From a virus, in the IMG/VR virus record IMGVR_UViG_3300046810_000555, positions 1 through 56,863 of that record: a DNA stretch of 56,863 nucleotides. One strand, given 5' to 3'. How positions within the stretch are numbered: the stretch's first letter is position 1; each line of letters opens with the position of its first letter. The translations under genes were made by a program, and so were the position numbers. Shown one piece after another: positions 37,095 through 45,100 of this stretch. A model generated the notes under the pieces. It made no database searches. It was not told the DNA's origin and saw nothing but the letters and a program-made list of their open reading frames with translations.

Positions 37095-37706
37095 TTAAGT
37101 GCGCTTGCGGCGGCGTGACATCGCTCCTACCAGCCCCAGACCTGCCATCATCATGGCATAGGTTTCCGGCTCTGGGACCGCAGTCGTAGGCGTGAGCGTT
37201 AAATCATCAACAACAAATATCGGGCCATCCCCGTCCGGGCTCCCAGCGTGAGTTCCTCCCGATGGAGTGAATATGACGCTAGAAATGCCTGTCCAGTTAA
37301 ACACTATATGGGTCGGCCCTGTTGCATTGAGTAAAAAATCTGCCTCGTAATTGTTTGTACCCGTGGCAGTTACATGGAGGTTAAGGCCATTACGAAGGGC
37401 GCCAGTGAAGTAACCGCCAATCAGGTCAAAGGTATGGTCCGCAGATATCGAAGTGGGATTTCCGGTTCCGCTAAACCCGGCGTGCGTCCCGCTCGTTACG
37501 CCATATTCGTACCCGGTGCCGATGTATCTCACATCCGCCGTGGGATCAACGATGTACATGTTGTCCCACTGATAGCCCCCGTAGCTCTCGAGGAGTTGGC
37601 CGTCCACGAACGGCTCGAAATCGAGCGTCTCAGCCAGTACACCGTGCGAGGCAATTTCACTTAGAGCGAAGAAAAGCGCAAGCGTGATCTTTTTTGCGTG
37701 CTTCAT
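37095..37706 (-). CDS. Reversed PEP-CTERM secreted protein
   Basis: A 203-aa protein. An N-terminal signal peptide (MKHAKKITLALFFALSEIAS, cleavage near LAE) leads a beta-sandwich-like part (LDFEPFVDGQLLESYGGYQW, FDLIGGYFTGALRNGLNLHV). The C-terminus is a full PEP-CTERM sorting tag: VPEPETYAMMMAGLGLVGAM followed by SRRRKRT, i.e. PEP box, hydrophobic helix and basic tail. Host exosortase would cut at PEP and anchor or export it. It lies reversed among virion genes, with AT-rich flanks and GGGGG before the ATG. It is a moron that should be active only in hosts with exosortase. Confidence 0.85.
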   Translation of the reverse strand: MKHAKKITLALFFALSEIASHGVLAETLDFEPFVDGQLLESYGGYQWDNMYIVDPTADVRYIGTGYEYGVTSGTHAGFSGTGNPTSISADHTFDLIGGYFTGALRNGLNLHVTATGTNNYEADFLLNATGPTHIVFNWTGISSVIFTPSGGTHAGSPDGDGPIFVVDDLTLTPTTAVPEPETYAMMMAGLGLVGAMSRRRKRT

Positions 37707-37816
37707 GGAACCCCCTTGAGTAAGTAAATATTTGATAACTATGCGAGATTGCCAGTTTAAAGCAATTGTCAATTAAATATCATAGTATTTAACTTTCGAT
37801 TTTACAAAGACAACAT

Positions 37817-38317
37817 ATGCTCACTATCGAAACCGGTGCCGGCCTCCCGGATGCTGAGAGCTACGCCAGCGTGGCGCAGGCCGATGCCTACCACGCGAAG
37901 CGCGGCACAGCCGCGTGGGCTGCCTTGGACGAGAGCGAGAAGGAGTCGCTGCTCATTAAGTCTACCGAATACATGGTGGGCCAGTACCGTGCGCGCTGGA
38001 AGGGACGGCGGCGCACGGCCACCCAAGCTCTGGACTGGCCGCGCTACGATGTCGAGTTGGACGACGTCGACTCGTGCCTGGCATGGGACATCGTGCCGGT
38101 CGAGGTGATCAACGCGTGCGCCATCCTGGCCTTGCAGGCGAAGGGCGGCGAACTGGCGCCAGCGCTCAAGCGCACGGTCAAAGAGAAGGTGATCGGCCCG
38201 ATCAAGACGGTGTATGCCGACGGTGCGCCGGAAGCGGTGCGGTACCGCGCGGTCGACCAGTTGCTCAAGCCGTATCTGTGCGGATCGAGTTTGTCGGGAA
38301 GATTGGAGCGGGCATGA
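37817..38317 (+). CDS. Head-tail connector (DnaT-like ssDNA-binding family)
   Basis: A 166-aa helical protein. MLTIETGAGLPDAESYASVA, then QADAYHAKRGTAAWAALDES and EKESLLIKSTEYMVGQYRAR match the family often annotated as DnaT-like ssDNA-binding, which in phages is the head-tail adaptor below the portal. The basic KGRRRTATQALDWPR is conserved in this group, as is a later helix (EVINACAILALQAKGGELAP). It starts the head-completion block after the moron and overlaps the next gene by ATGA. Confidence 0.8.
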   Translation: MLTIETGAGLPDAESYASVAQADAYHAKRGTAAWAALDESEKESLLIKSTEYMVGQYRARWKGRRRTATQALDWPRYDVELDDVDSCLAWDIVPVEVINACAILALQAKGGELAPALKRTVKEKVIGPIKTVYADGAPEAVRYRAVDQLLKPYLCGSSLSGRLERA

Positions 38318-38685
38318 GCAAATATCCTGTTGTTCAAATCGAAGGCTGCGCCGTGCACGAGAATACATACACCTCCGGCGGCAAGGTCTGGACCGTCACT
38401 AACCTGGTGGCGCGCGCCAAGGAAATCGAGCCTTTCGACTTGCCGCTGGCGGCGATCTATGCCGGCGTCGATGTCTGGACGCCGACGGGCTCCGCTTATG
38501 GCATGGCCTTCCACATGCGCCGCGCGCTGGACGTCGACACCAGCTACCCCATCATCCTCTGCGAAGAGGGCTTCATCATGGACGGCTGGCACCGCGTGCT
38601 GCGCGCGCTGATCGACGGCAAGGCGACGATCAAAGCGGTGCGCTTCGCCAAGACACCGCCGCACGATTTCCTGGAAGCGAAATGA
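38314..38685 (+). CDS. ParB/sulfiredoxin-like protein in the connector block
   Basis: A 123-aa protein. Residues 80-115 (EEGFIMDGWHRVLRALIDGK followed by ATIKAVRF) match the ParB/Srx nucleotide-binding core, in which D-G-x-H-R-x-x-A is the hallmark. The N-terminal half (VVQIEGCAVHENTYTSGGKV) is unassigned. ParB-like domains bind nucleotides or DNA or act as nucleases; one between a head-tail adaptor and a head-closure protein is unusual. It overlaps both neighbours by 4 nt, so it is in the operon and likely expressed late. Confidence 0.68.
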   Translation: MSKYPVVQIEGCAVHENTYTSGGKVWTVTNLVARAKEIEPFDLPLAAIYAGVDVWTPTGSAYGMAFHMRRALDVDTSYPIILCEEGFIMDGWHRVLRALIDGKATIKAVRFAKTPPHDFLEAK

Positions 38686-39065
38686 GCGATTACACACAAG
38701 ACGTTCTCGACGCTGATGAATCGTTCCGCGAGGATGGCCAGCTGCTGACGCTGACGTTTAAGCAGCCCGGCACGTACACCGGTGGTGCCATGGTGCCTGC
38801 CGCGCCAATCACCCGCCGTGCCTGGGGCATCGAAACCGGCGTCACCACCAGCGACCTAGGTATGGGCGTCATCAACGGTACGCTGATCAAATCCGGGGAC
38901 CGCAAAATCCTGATGTCCGCGCTGGACGACAACGGCGCCGCGCTGCCCCAGATGAAGAACGAGGATCAGGTGCTGGCAGGCGGCGTGCTGTACACCGTGA
39001 AGAACGTGGACAAGGTGGCGCCGGGCGGTGTGGTCGTGCTGTGGCAACTGGTCGGGCGGGTCTGA
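38682..39065 (+). CDS. Head-closure-like protein (127 aa)
   Basis: A 127-aa beta-rich protein: MSDYTQDVLDADESFREDGQ, LLTLTFKQPGTYTGGAMVPA, and later NEDQVLAGGVLYTVKNVDKV ending PGGVVVLWQLVGRV. The repeated strands and the closing VLYTVKNVDKVAPGGVVVLW are typical of head-tail joining (stopper) proteins that close the portal channel. The gene order of adaptor, ParB-like, this gene, then HK97 gp10-like supports the role. It overlaps both neighbours. Confidence 0.7.
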   Translation: MSDYTQDVLDADESFREDGQLLTLTFKQPGTYTGGAMVPAAPITRRAWGIETGVTTSDLGMGVINGTLIKSGDRKILMSALDDNGAALPQMKNEDQVLAGGVLYTVKNVDKVAPGGVVVLWQLVGRV

Positions 39066-39556
39066 TGGGTACCTTCGCACTGCAGATCGCAGCATGGGTC
39101 CAAAAGACGAAGGACGACACCGACAAGGTGGTGCGCTACTGCCTGGCCAGCATTGACGCCCGGCTGGTGAATCGCTCCCCCGTAGGGGATGCTAAATACT
39201 GGAAGCATCCACCGCCGAAGGGATACGCGGGCGGCCGCTTCCGGGGGAACTGGCAGATGTCGATCGGCTCGCCGGCCACCGGCGCGCTGGACATCACCGA
39301 CAAGGACGGCAAGGCCACTATCGCAGCGCACGCGGGCATCGTTGGCGCAGCGCGGGCCGGCGATGTCTTCTACCTGATGAACAACCTGCCGTACGCGAGT
39401 CGCATCGAGAAGGGCTGGTCGCGCCAAGCGCCTATCGGCCTGGTGGCGATTACCGTGGTCGAGTGGAACAACATCGTTGACGCAGCAGTGAACGGCGTGC
39501 GTGCCGGTACCAGTGCTGCCGAGTTCGCGCAGGGCTATACGACTTACACCATATGA
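39065..39556 (+). CDS. HK97 gp10-like tail-completion protein
   Basis: A 163-aa protein beginning MGTFALQIAAWVQKTKDDTD (start inside TGATG of the prior gene). It contains IDARLVNRSPVGDAKYWKHP, GGRFRGNWQMSIGSPATGAL and NNLPYASRIEKGWSRQAPIG, the G-R-x-R-x-W and YAxxxExG pattern of HK97 gp10-type proteins that join the tail to the head. Length is normal for the family. Confidence 0.82.
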   Translation: MGTFALQIAAWVQKTKDDTDKVVRYCLASIDARLVNRSPVGDAKYWKHPPPKGYAGGRFRGNWQMSIGSPATGALDITDKDGKATIAAHAGIVGAARAGDVFYLMNNLPYASRIEKGWSRQAPIGLVAITVVEWNNIVDAAVNGVRAGTSAAEFAQGYTTYTI

Positions 39557-39963
39557 CAATTCCCAATATCCGCAGTGCGCTCGAGCACGCGCTGGCCAGC
39601 ATCGAGCCGGCGATCGATATCGTGCACGAGAACACTGCCTACGAGCCGGTGCCGGACCGGCCGTACTGCGAGGCGTACTTGCTGGTCGCCGAACCGGGCA
39701 ATCCGACGTTGGGCGAAGCCTACCACTTGGAGCAGGGCATTTTGCAGATCAACCTGCAATTTCCGCCGCTGGTCGGTACGCTGGATTGCGCACTGCGGGC
39801 CGAGTCGATCCGAGCTCTGTTCAAGCGCGGCGCCACGTTTGCGGACGGCGGGGTATCTGTTCAGGTCGACCGCACGCCCGAAATTGACCGAGGCGAGCAA
39901 GTCGAAGGGCGCTGGATGCAGATCGTCCGAGTCCGCTGGCACGCCGACATCTTCACCCCGTAG
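39553..39963 (+). CDS. Tail terminator protein (DUF4128 type)
   Basis: A 136-aa protein. IRSALEHALASIEPAIDIVH, ENTAYEPVPDRPYCEAYLLV and EQGILQINLQFPPLVGTLDC match the DUF4128 tail-terminator family, which caps the tail tube. The C-terminus (WMQIVRVRWHADIFTP) is the usual final strand. It overlaps the previous gene by ATGA and is followed by a terminator. Confidence 0.8.
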   Translation: MTIPNIRSALEHALASIEPAIDIVHENTAYEPVPDRPYCEAYLLVAEPGNPTLGEAYHLEQGILQINLQFPPLVGTLDCALRAESIRALFKRGATFADGGVSVQVDRTPEIDRGEQVEGRWMQIVRVRWHADIFTP

Positions 39964-39975
39964 CAAATCACACAG

Positions 39976-39996
39976 CCGCCGAAGGGCGGTTTTTTC
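39976..39996 (+). terminator. Terminator before the tail tube gene
   Basis: CCGCC, loop GAAG, GGCGG and about seven T. It splits connector and tail genes. Confidence 0.8.
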
Positions 39997-40044
39997 ATTC
40001 TGGCTCGCCATGTGCGGGCCTTTTTCTTTTCCGAAAGGCTTCAC

Positions 40045-41250
40045 ATGGCTGCTACCGCAAACGGCATCAACACCCTCCTGGTGCTGGGCAAACAAACCGC
40101 CGAGGGCGCGAAGGCGCCGGTCGGTGCTGGCCAGCTCTATCCGCGCGTCACCGGCTCTTTCGATACCGAAGCCGACAAGTACTCGTCGAACGAAATCGAC
40201 CCGAGCCAACAGCAGAGCGACACCCGCCTGGGTAACTTCCGGGTGAGCGGCGACATCAAGGGCGAAGCATCGTGCGGCACCTATGCGGTGCTGATGGCCG
40301 CCCTGATGCGCCGCGACTGGACGGCCGCCGGCGCCACGGCCGCTGCGATCACGATCGCAGCCGTTGCCGACGGCTTCACGCGCACTGCTGGATCGTTCCT
40401 CGCTGACGGTCACCGCGCCGGCACGGTAGTGCGCGTGACGGGCTTCACCGCTCCGGCAGCGGCCAACAACGGTCGCAACTTCTTCGTCACCGCTGCCACG
40501 GCGCTGAAGCTGACCGGCCAGTTTATTGATGGGAGCACCATCGTTACGAAAGCTGCTGGCGACAACGTGGCGATCGCCGCGCCTGGCAAGCGTACCTACA
40601 CGCCGCTGACGGGCCACACCACCGACTGGTTCACTGCGGAGATTCAGCAACCGGATGTGGCGGCCCATCGCACTTTTGTCGATCAGCTGGTCAGCAAACT
40701 GGACATGGCAGTGCAGCCGAATGGCATCACCAGTTGCGACTTCACCTTCATGGGCAAGCGCGAAGATCCCACCACGCCTGCCGCCTACTTCACGACCCCT
40801 GCAGCCACCACGGGAGGCGGCAAGTTTTCCGGTGCCACCGCGATGCTGTCCGTGAACGGCATTCCATCGCAAATCTGTACGGGCATGTCGGTCTCGCTCG
40901 ACGGCCAGGCCAAGATCGATCCGGTAATCGGCACGAAGTACGCCACGGCAGCGTCGCGCGGCAAGGTCATCGGCTCCGGCCAGTTCACCGTTCTGATGCA
41001 GGACGCGGTCTACCTCGACTATTTCAAGGCTGAAACCGAGGTTTCGCTGGCCTATGCCATGGCCGCGAGTAACGCGCCGCTGGCCGACGTAATGGCGCTG
41101 CAAATGGGCCGCATCAAGCTCACGTCCGCCAAGGTGGATGACGGTGAGAAGAACAAGATCATTACCTGCCAGTTCGACGTCTTGCGCTACAAAGGCACCG
41201 ACGCTCAGCACGAAAACACCACCCTGGCTATCCAGGACACCACGCTGTAA
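40045..41250 (+). CDS. Major tail (tube) protein
   Basis: A 401-aa protein that forms the tail tube. MAATANGINTLLVLGKQTAE, VTGSFDTEADKYSSNEIDPS and TRLGNFRVSGDIKGEASCGT are the conserved phage tube-protein start. The middle is an extra beta domain (FTRTAGSFLADGHRAGTVVR), and the C-terminal part (DAVYLDYFKAETEVSLAYAM, KIITCQFDVLRYKGTDAQHE) completes the tube fold. The ATG at 40045 follows GAAAGG; the upstream 11 in-frame codons overlap the terminator and are excluded. Confidence 0.88.
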   Translation: MAATANGINTLLVLGKQTAEGAKAPVGAGQLYPRVTGSFDTEADKYSSNEIDPSQQQSDTRLGNFRVSGDIKGEASCGTYAVLMAALMRRDWTAAGATAAAITIAAVADGFTRTAGSFLADGHRAGTVVRVTGFTAPAAANNGRNFFVTAATALKLTGQFIDGSTIVTKAAGDNVAIAAPGKRTYTPLTGHTTDWFTAEIQQPDVAAHRTFVDQLVSKLDMAVQPNGITSCDFTFMGKREDPTTPAAYFTTPAATTGGGKFSGATAMLSVNGIPSQICTGMSVSLDGQAKIDPVIGTKYATAASRGKVIGSGQFTVLMQDAVYLDYFKAETEVSLAYAMAASNAPLADVMALQMGRIKLTSAKVDDGEKNKIITCQFDVLRYKGTDAQHENTTLAIQDTTL

Positions 41251-41374
41251 TCCACGCCGGCGCCGCCGGCATTCCACTTCGGCGCAAGCCACCCAAGCAC
41301 CGACTGGTCGCTGTCGCCTTCGCGGGCGCAGCGGCCGGCACGGGCATTTACTATCCCGCGAAAGGCAATACCCT

Positions 41375-41869
41375 ATGAACACCGCTCAAACCATCGCCGC
41401 TGTCGGCTTCGATGTCGCCAACCTGGCGCCCGCCGCAGTCGTTACCAAAACCTTCAATGTCGATGTCCTGTTCGACGAAGATGGTAACGCCACTGCCGGC
41501 TTCGTCATCCTCGGCAAGAACAGCCCCGAGTATCAGGCCGAGAGCCACGCAGTCCGCGCCAGCGGCTACCAGAAGGCCGCCGTGCGTAAAACTGCGATCG
41601 ACACCAAGACCGAAGCCGGCGCCAGCAAGCTGGTGGACGTCATCGACGGCAATGCCACCCGCTTGGCGCTGTCGGTGGTCACCGGCTGGTACGGCTTCAC
41701 CAGCGCCGGCGCGCCGGTACCGTTCGACAAGAACCTGGTTGCGGCCGCCTTCGCGAAATTCCCGACCTGGGAGGACAAGGTCAGCGCCGCCCTGGAGGTT
41801 GATGCCAATTTTTTGACGGTCTCGTCGCCAGTCTCCTCGACTTCGCCGGCCACCAGTTCGAACGTCTAA
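41375..41869 (+). CDS. Tail assembly chaperone, short form (G-like)
   Basis: A 164-aa protein between the tail tube and tape measure. MNTAQTIAAVGFDVANLAPA, DVLFDEDGNATAGFVILGKN and YGFTSAGAPVPFDKNLVAAA match the first of two tail-assembly chaperones in siphophages, which fold around the tape measure. A slippery TTTTTTG at 41809-41815, near the C-terminus, lets a fraction of ribosomes shift into the 41815-42171 frame. The tail after it (SSPVSSTSPATSSNV) is low-complexity, as expected for a dispensable end. Confidence 0.82.
   Translation: MNTAQTIAAVGFDVANLAPAAVVTKTFNVDVLFDEDGNATAGFVILGKNSPEYQAESHAVRASGYQKAAVRKTAIDTKTEAGASKLVDVIDGNATRLALSVVTGWYGFTSAGAPVPFDKNLVAAAFAKFPTWEDKVSAALEVDANFLTVSSPVSSTSPATSSNV
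41809..41815 (+). promoter_or_regulatory. -1 programmed frameshift site
   Basis: TTTTTTG read as T TTT TTG in the chaperone frame, an X-XXY-YYZ heptamer. A -1 shift gives GAC GGT CTC at 41815 and opens a frame to 42171. It lies at the usual position for G/GT fusion in phages. Confidence 0.78.
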
Positions 41870-42171
41870 AGACTGCCGCCGACGGCAGCGCCGTTGGCGA
41901 TCACGTCGACGCGGCGAAGCGCCACCCGCTTTACAAGGCGGACGTGGCGCCGCCGGCGCCGGAGCTTCCGCACGAAGTCGCTTACCTCTGGGATTGGTTC
42001 GTGAAGCTCAGCCGAAAACGGCAGAGCGGCATGGGGCCGCTGCCAATCTCCAGCGCCGAGGTGCGTGACTGGTGCGCGCTCCGTCGCATCTCGTTCGACC
42101 CATTCGAGCACGACGTTCTCGACCAGCTCGACGAACTGTACCTGCAGCACCAATACAGGAAGGAAACCTGA
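41815..42171 (+). CDS. Tail assembly chaperone frameshift extension (T-like)
   Basis: The -1 frame downstream of TTTTTTG, with no good start of its own before 41944. The fusion reads FL-DGLVASLLDFAGHQFERL, then DHVDAAKRHPLYKADVAPPA and the helix EVAYLWDWFVKLSRKRQ. The combined G-T product would be about 265 aa. The extension resembles T-domains of siphophage chaperones (acidic linker followed by a W-rich helix). It ends with TGATG overlapping the tape measure start. Confidence 0.75.
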   Translation, partial: DGLVASLLDFAGHQFERLKTAADGSAVGDHVDAAKRHPLYKADVAPPAPELPHEVAYLWDWFVKLSRKRQSGMGPLPISSAEVRDWCALRRISFDPFEHDVLDQLDELYLQHQYRKET

Positions 42172-45100
42172 TGCCTGATATCGCCTCCCTCGGACTTGAG
42201 ATCAACACGAAGCAGGTCGTGGAAGGCGCGAAGGCGCTTGATGCCCTGGCAACTGCGGCGACGACGGTTGAGCCGAAGGTCGATGCTGTGACCAAGGCGA
42301 CCGATGGGCTGAGCCAGTCGAGCATCAAAGTATGGCGCTTCGGTACCGACGCGGCCAAAAGCGTGGACGCATTGGGCGAAGCCGCCCAGCGCACCGGTCA
42401 GCGCTACCAGGTCAGCAATGGTCAGATGAACGACACCATCAAGATCATGCGCCAGCAGGCCGATGAATCGAAGGCCGCAGCCGCTGCGAATGTCGCCCTG
42501 GGCACGTCTTCGAACCAGGCCAGCATCGGCGCGCAAATCTTCATCGACAAATTGAAGGAGCAGGTCGCCGTGCTGGGCATGAGCCGTTCGCAGCTCGTCG
42601 CGTACCAGGCCGCCCAACTGGGTGTGGCGAAAGAAGCTGAGGCGTCTATTGCAAAGCTGAAAGCGTACGAGGACGCCATCAAGGCGGCTGCCGATGCCAA
42701 GGCCGCAGCCGCCAAGCAAAGTAACGTATTGACCGACTCCATCAAAATTTTGGTGTCGGCATATGCTGCGCTCAAGGTGGGCGAATACATTAAGGAGTCG
42801 GCGCTCCTGGCCGCACGTTACGAGACGTTGGGCGTGGTCGTCGAGGTGGTTGGCCGCAACGCCGGCTATACCAAGGCGCAGATGGACACTGCCACCGATG
42901 CGATCGCCCGACAGGGTATCACCATGGTGGAGTCGCGGGAATCCGCGACCAAACTGGTGCAGGCTCACGTCGATCTGAAAAACGCGACCGTGCTCGCCCG
43001 CATCGCCCAGGATGCCGCCGTCATCGGTCATCTGAATTCCTCGGACGCATTCGACCGCCTGGTGAACGGCATTTCTCGCGGCAACGTGCTGATCTTGCGA
43101 AACATCGGGATCAACGTGAACCTGCAGACCGCTTATCGCCAAATGGCGGATGAGTTGGGCAAGACCACCAAGGAACTGACCGAGAACGAACGCGTGCAGG
43201 CGCGCCTGAATGCGGTGGTGGAGCGCGGAGCCGACATCGCTGGTACGTACGAGGCCGCAATGGGCACGGCCGGCAAGCAGATCACCTCCATGCAACGGTA
43301 CATCCAGGATTTGAAAACTGTTGTGGGTGAAGCATTCCTCGAAGTGCTCACCGTCAGCGTCATGGCGCTGACCGACCACTTGAAGGACGCCAACAAGGAA
43401 GTGTCCGAACTGTCCAAGAACCAGCAACTTCACGAGTGGGGTCGCACCCTGGCCGATGTGTTTGTCTGGACCGCGAACAGAATCGCCAACGCGACCACAC
43501 TGGCGCAGCAGGCTTGGGCCATGGTAGATCACCGTGTCAATGTCGACAACATCAATGGCGCTTATGACGAGAAGGTGCGGGACCCTAAGACGCAGGGCGA
43601 TTTCTTCGACTTCGCTGGCCGTAGTGACCGCATTCGCCGCGTCAACTCAGAGCGGGAAAACATGCTGGCTCAGGAAGAAGTGAAGTACCAGGAGCACCTG
43701 GGTAAATTGTCGTCCCAGTACGATCAGTTCCAGAAGGCTGCGGATGAACGGGAGAAGACAGCCACTGCAAAACGCAAGACCGAACTCGAAGCACGAAAAA
43801 AAGTCGATGACGACTACGCTACTCAAGCCACCGCACTGCTGATCGCAAACGCCGGAAAGTCGGTCGAAGCGCAGCAGGCCGCGCAGCTTGCACTTGCCAA
43901 CTCGATCTACGTCGGCAATCCAACTTACCGTGACACCGAGGGTCGTGAGCCGAAGCCTAAAGTCGACAAGGTTGAAAGCACCGAACTGGCAGACCGCCTC
44001 GCTCGCATCCAGGACCTGGTCAACGCCGAGAAGGAAATGTACGAAACCATGTCGAAGATGGACGACATGTTCCATTCGGCCGGCAAGATGGGTGACGAGC
44101 AGTATTACCAGAATAAACGGAACTATGCCGAGGCGGCAGCCAAGGACCAGGTCGAGGGCTTTACCAAGCAAATCGCGGAGCTGCGCGCGTACCACAACGG
44201 CACCGAAGCCGAGGCGGCGAAGCACGCCAAGCAGATTAACGACATCGAGGCCAAGCGCGCTGCTGCAGGCGTGAAGGCCGAAGACGAAATGAACCTGCTG
44301 GGCGCCAAGGAGATCTTGCGCAAGGAAGCGATCGTTACTGCCTCCGACGAGGCGACAAACAAGTACTTGTCCGGGCTGGAGCAGGAGGCCAAGAAGCTCG
44401 AAGAATCGAACGCAGCGCACGAAACCTCGAAGGGCGCCGTCGAGCGCGAAACCATCGCACGCCTGGACCTGGCCATCGCCTACCAGAAGCAGTTCATGGC
44501 CGACCAGGCGGCATCCGGCGCCATGGCGGAAGAAATCGCCCAAGCCCCGGCCGTCCTCAAATATTTGGAAGACGTGCGTGCCGCGCGTGCGCGCATCGCA
44601 GCCGGCCTCGACCAGCAGCAGGCAAATCAGTTTAACGACAAGTCGGCCGAACAGGCGATCAAGGAATGGCAGCGTGCTGGGCAGAGTATTTCCGACAGTC
44701 TGACCGACGCATTCGGGAATGGCGGCAAGGCACTCGGCGCCATGTTCCAAGCTTACGCGAAAGGCATGGCGGGACAGTTGCGCGCCCAGAAGGATCTCGC
44801 CGCTGCCAAGAAATTGGCGGATGACAACCCGGAGAAGATTCAGGCGATACAGCGCGCTCAACTTGATGGTACGCGCGCGCAGATCGGGTCCTACGCCGAT
44901 ATGACCACGGCCGCGCAGGGCTTCTTCAGTGAAGGCTCGCGCGGCTATCAGGCCATGCATGCCGCATCGATGGTGCTGCATGCGGCGGAAGTCTCGCTGA
45001 GCCTGATCAAGGGCGTCAATGCGGTACTGACTCAGGGCGAGGGTGATCCATACTCGGCGTTCGCGCGCATGGCCGCGATGGCGGCTATCGTGGCCGGGTT

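Noticed and set aside
37707-37816. Consensus promoter for the PEP-CTERM gene
   Set aside because: A TTGACA is present on the minus strand (37767-37772), but no good -10 lies 16-18 nt downstream, so no promoter is called.
39544-41382. 612-aa minus-strand ORF opposite the tail terminator and tube genes
   Set aside because: Same GC-driven shadow effect; tail genes on the plus strand have clear family motifs.
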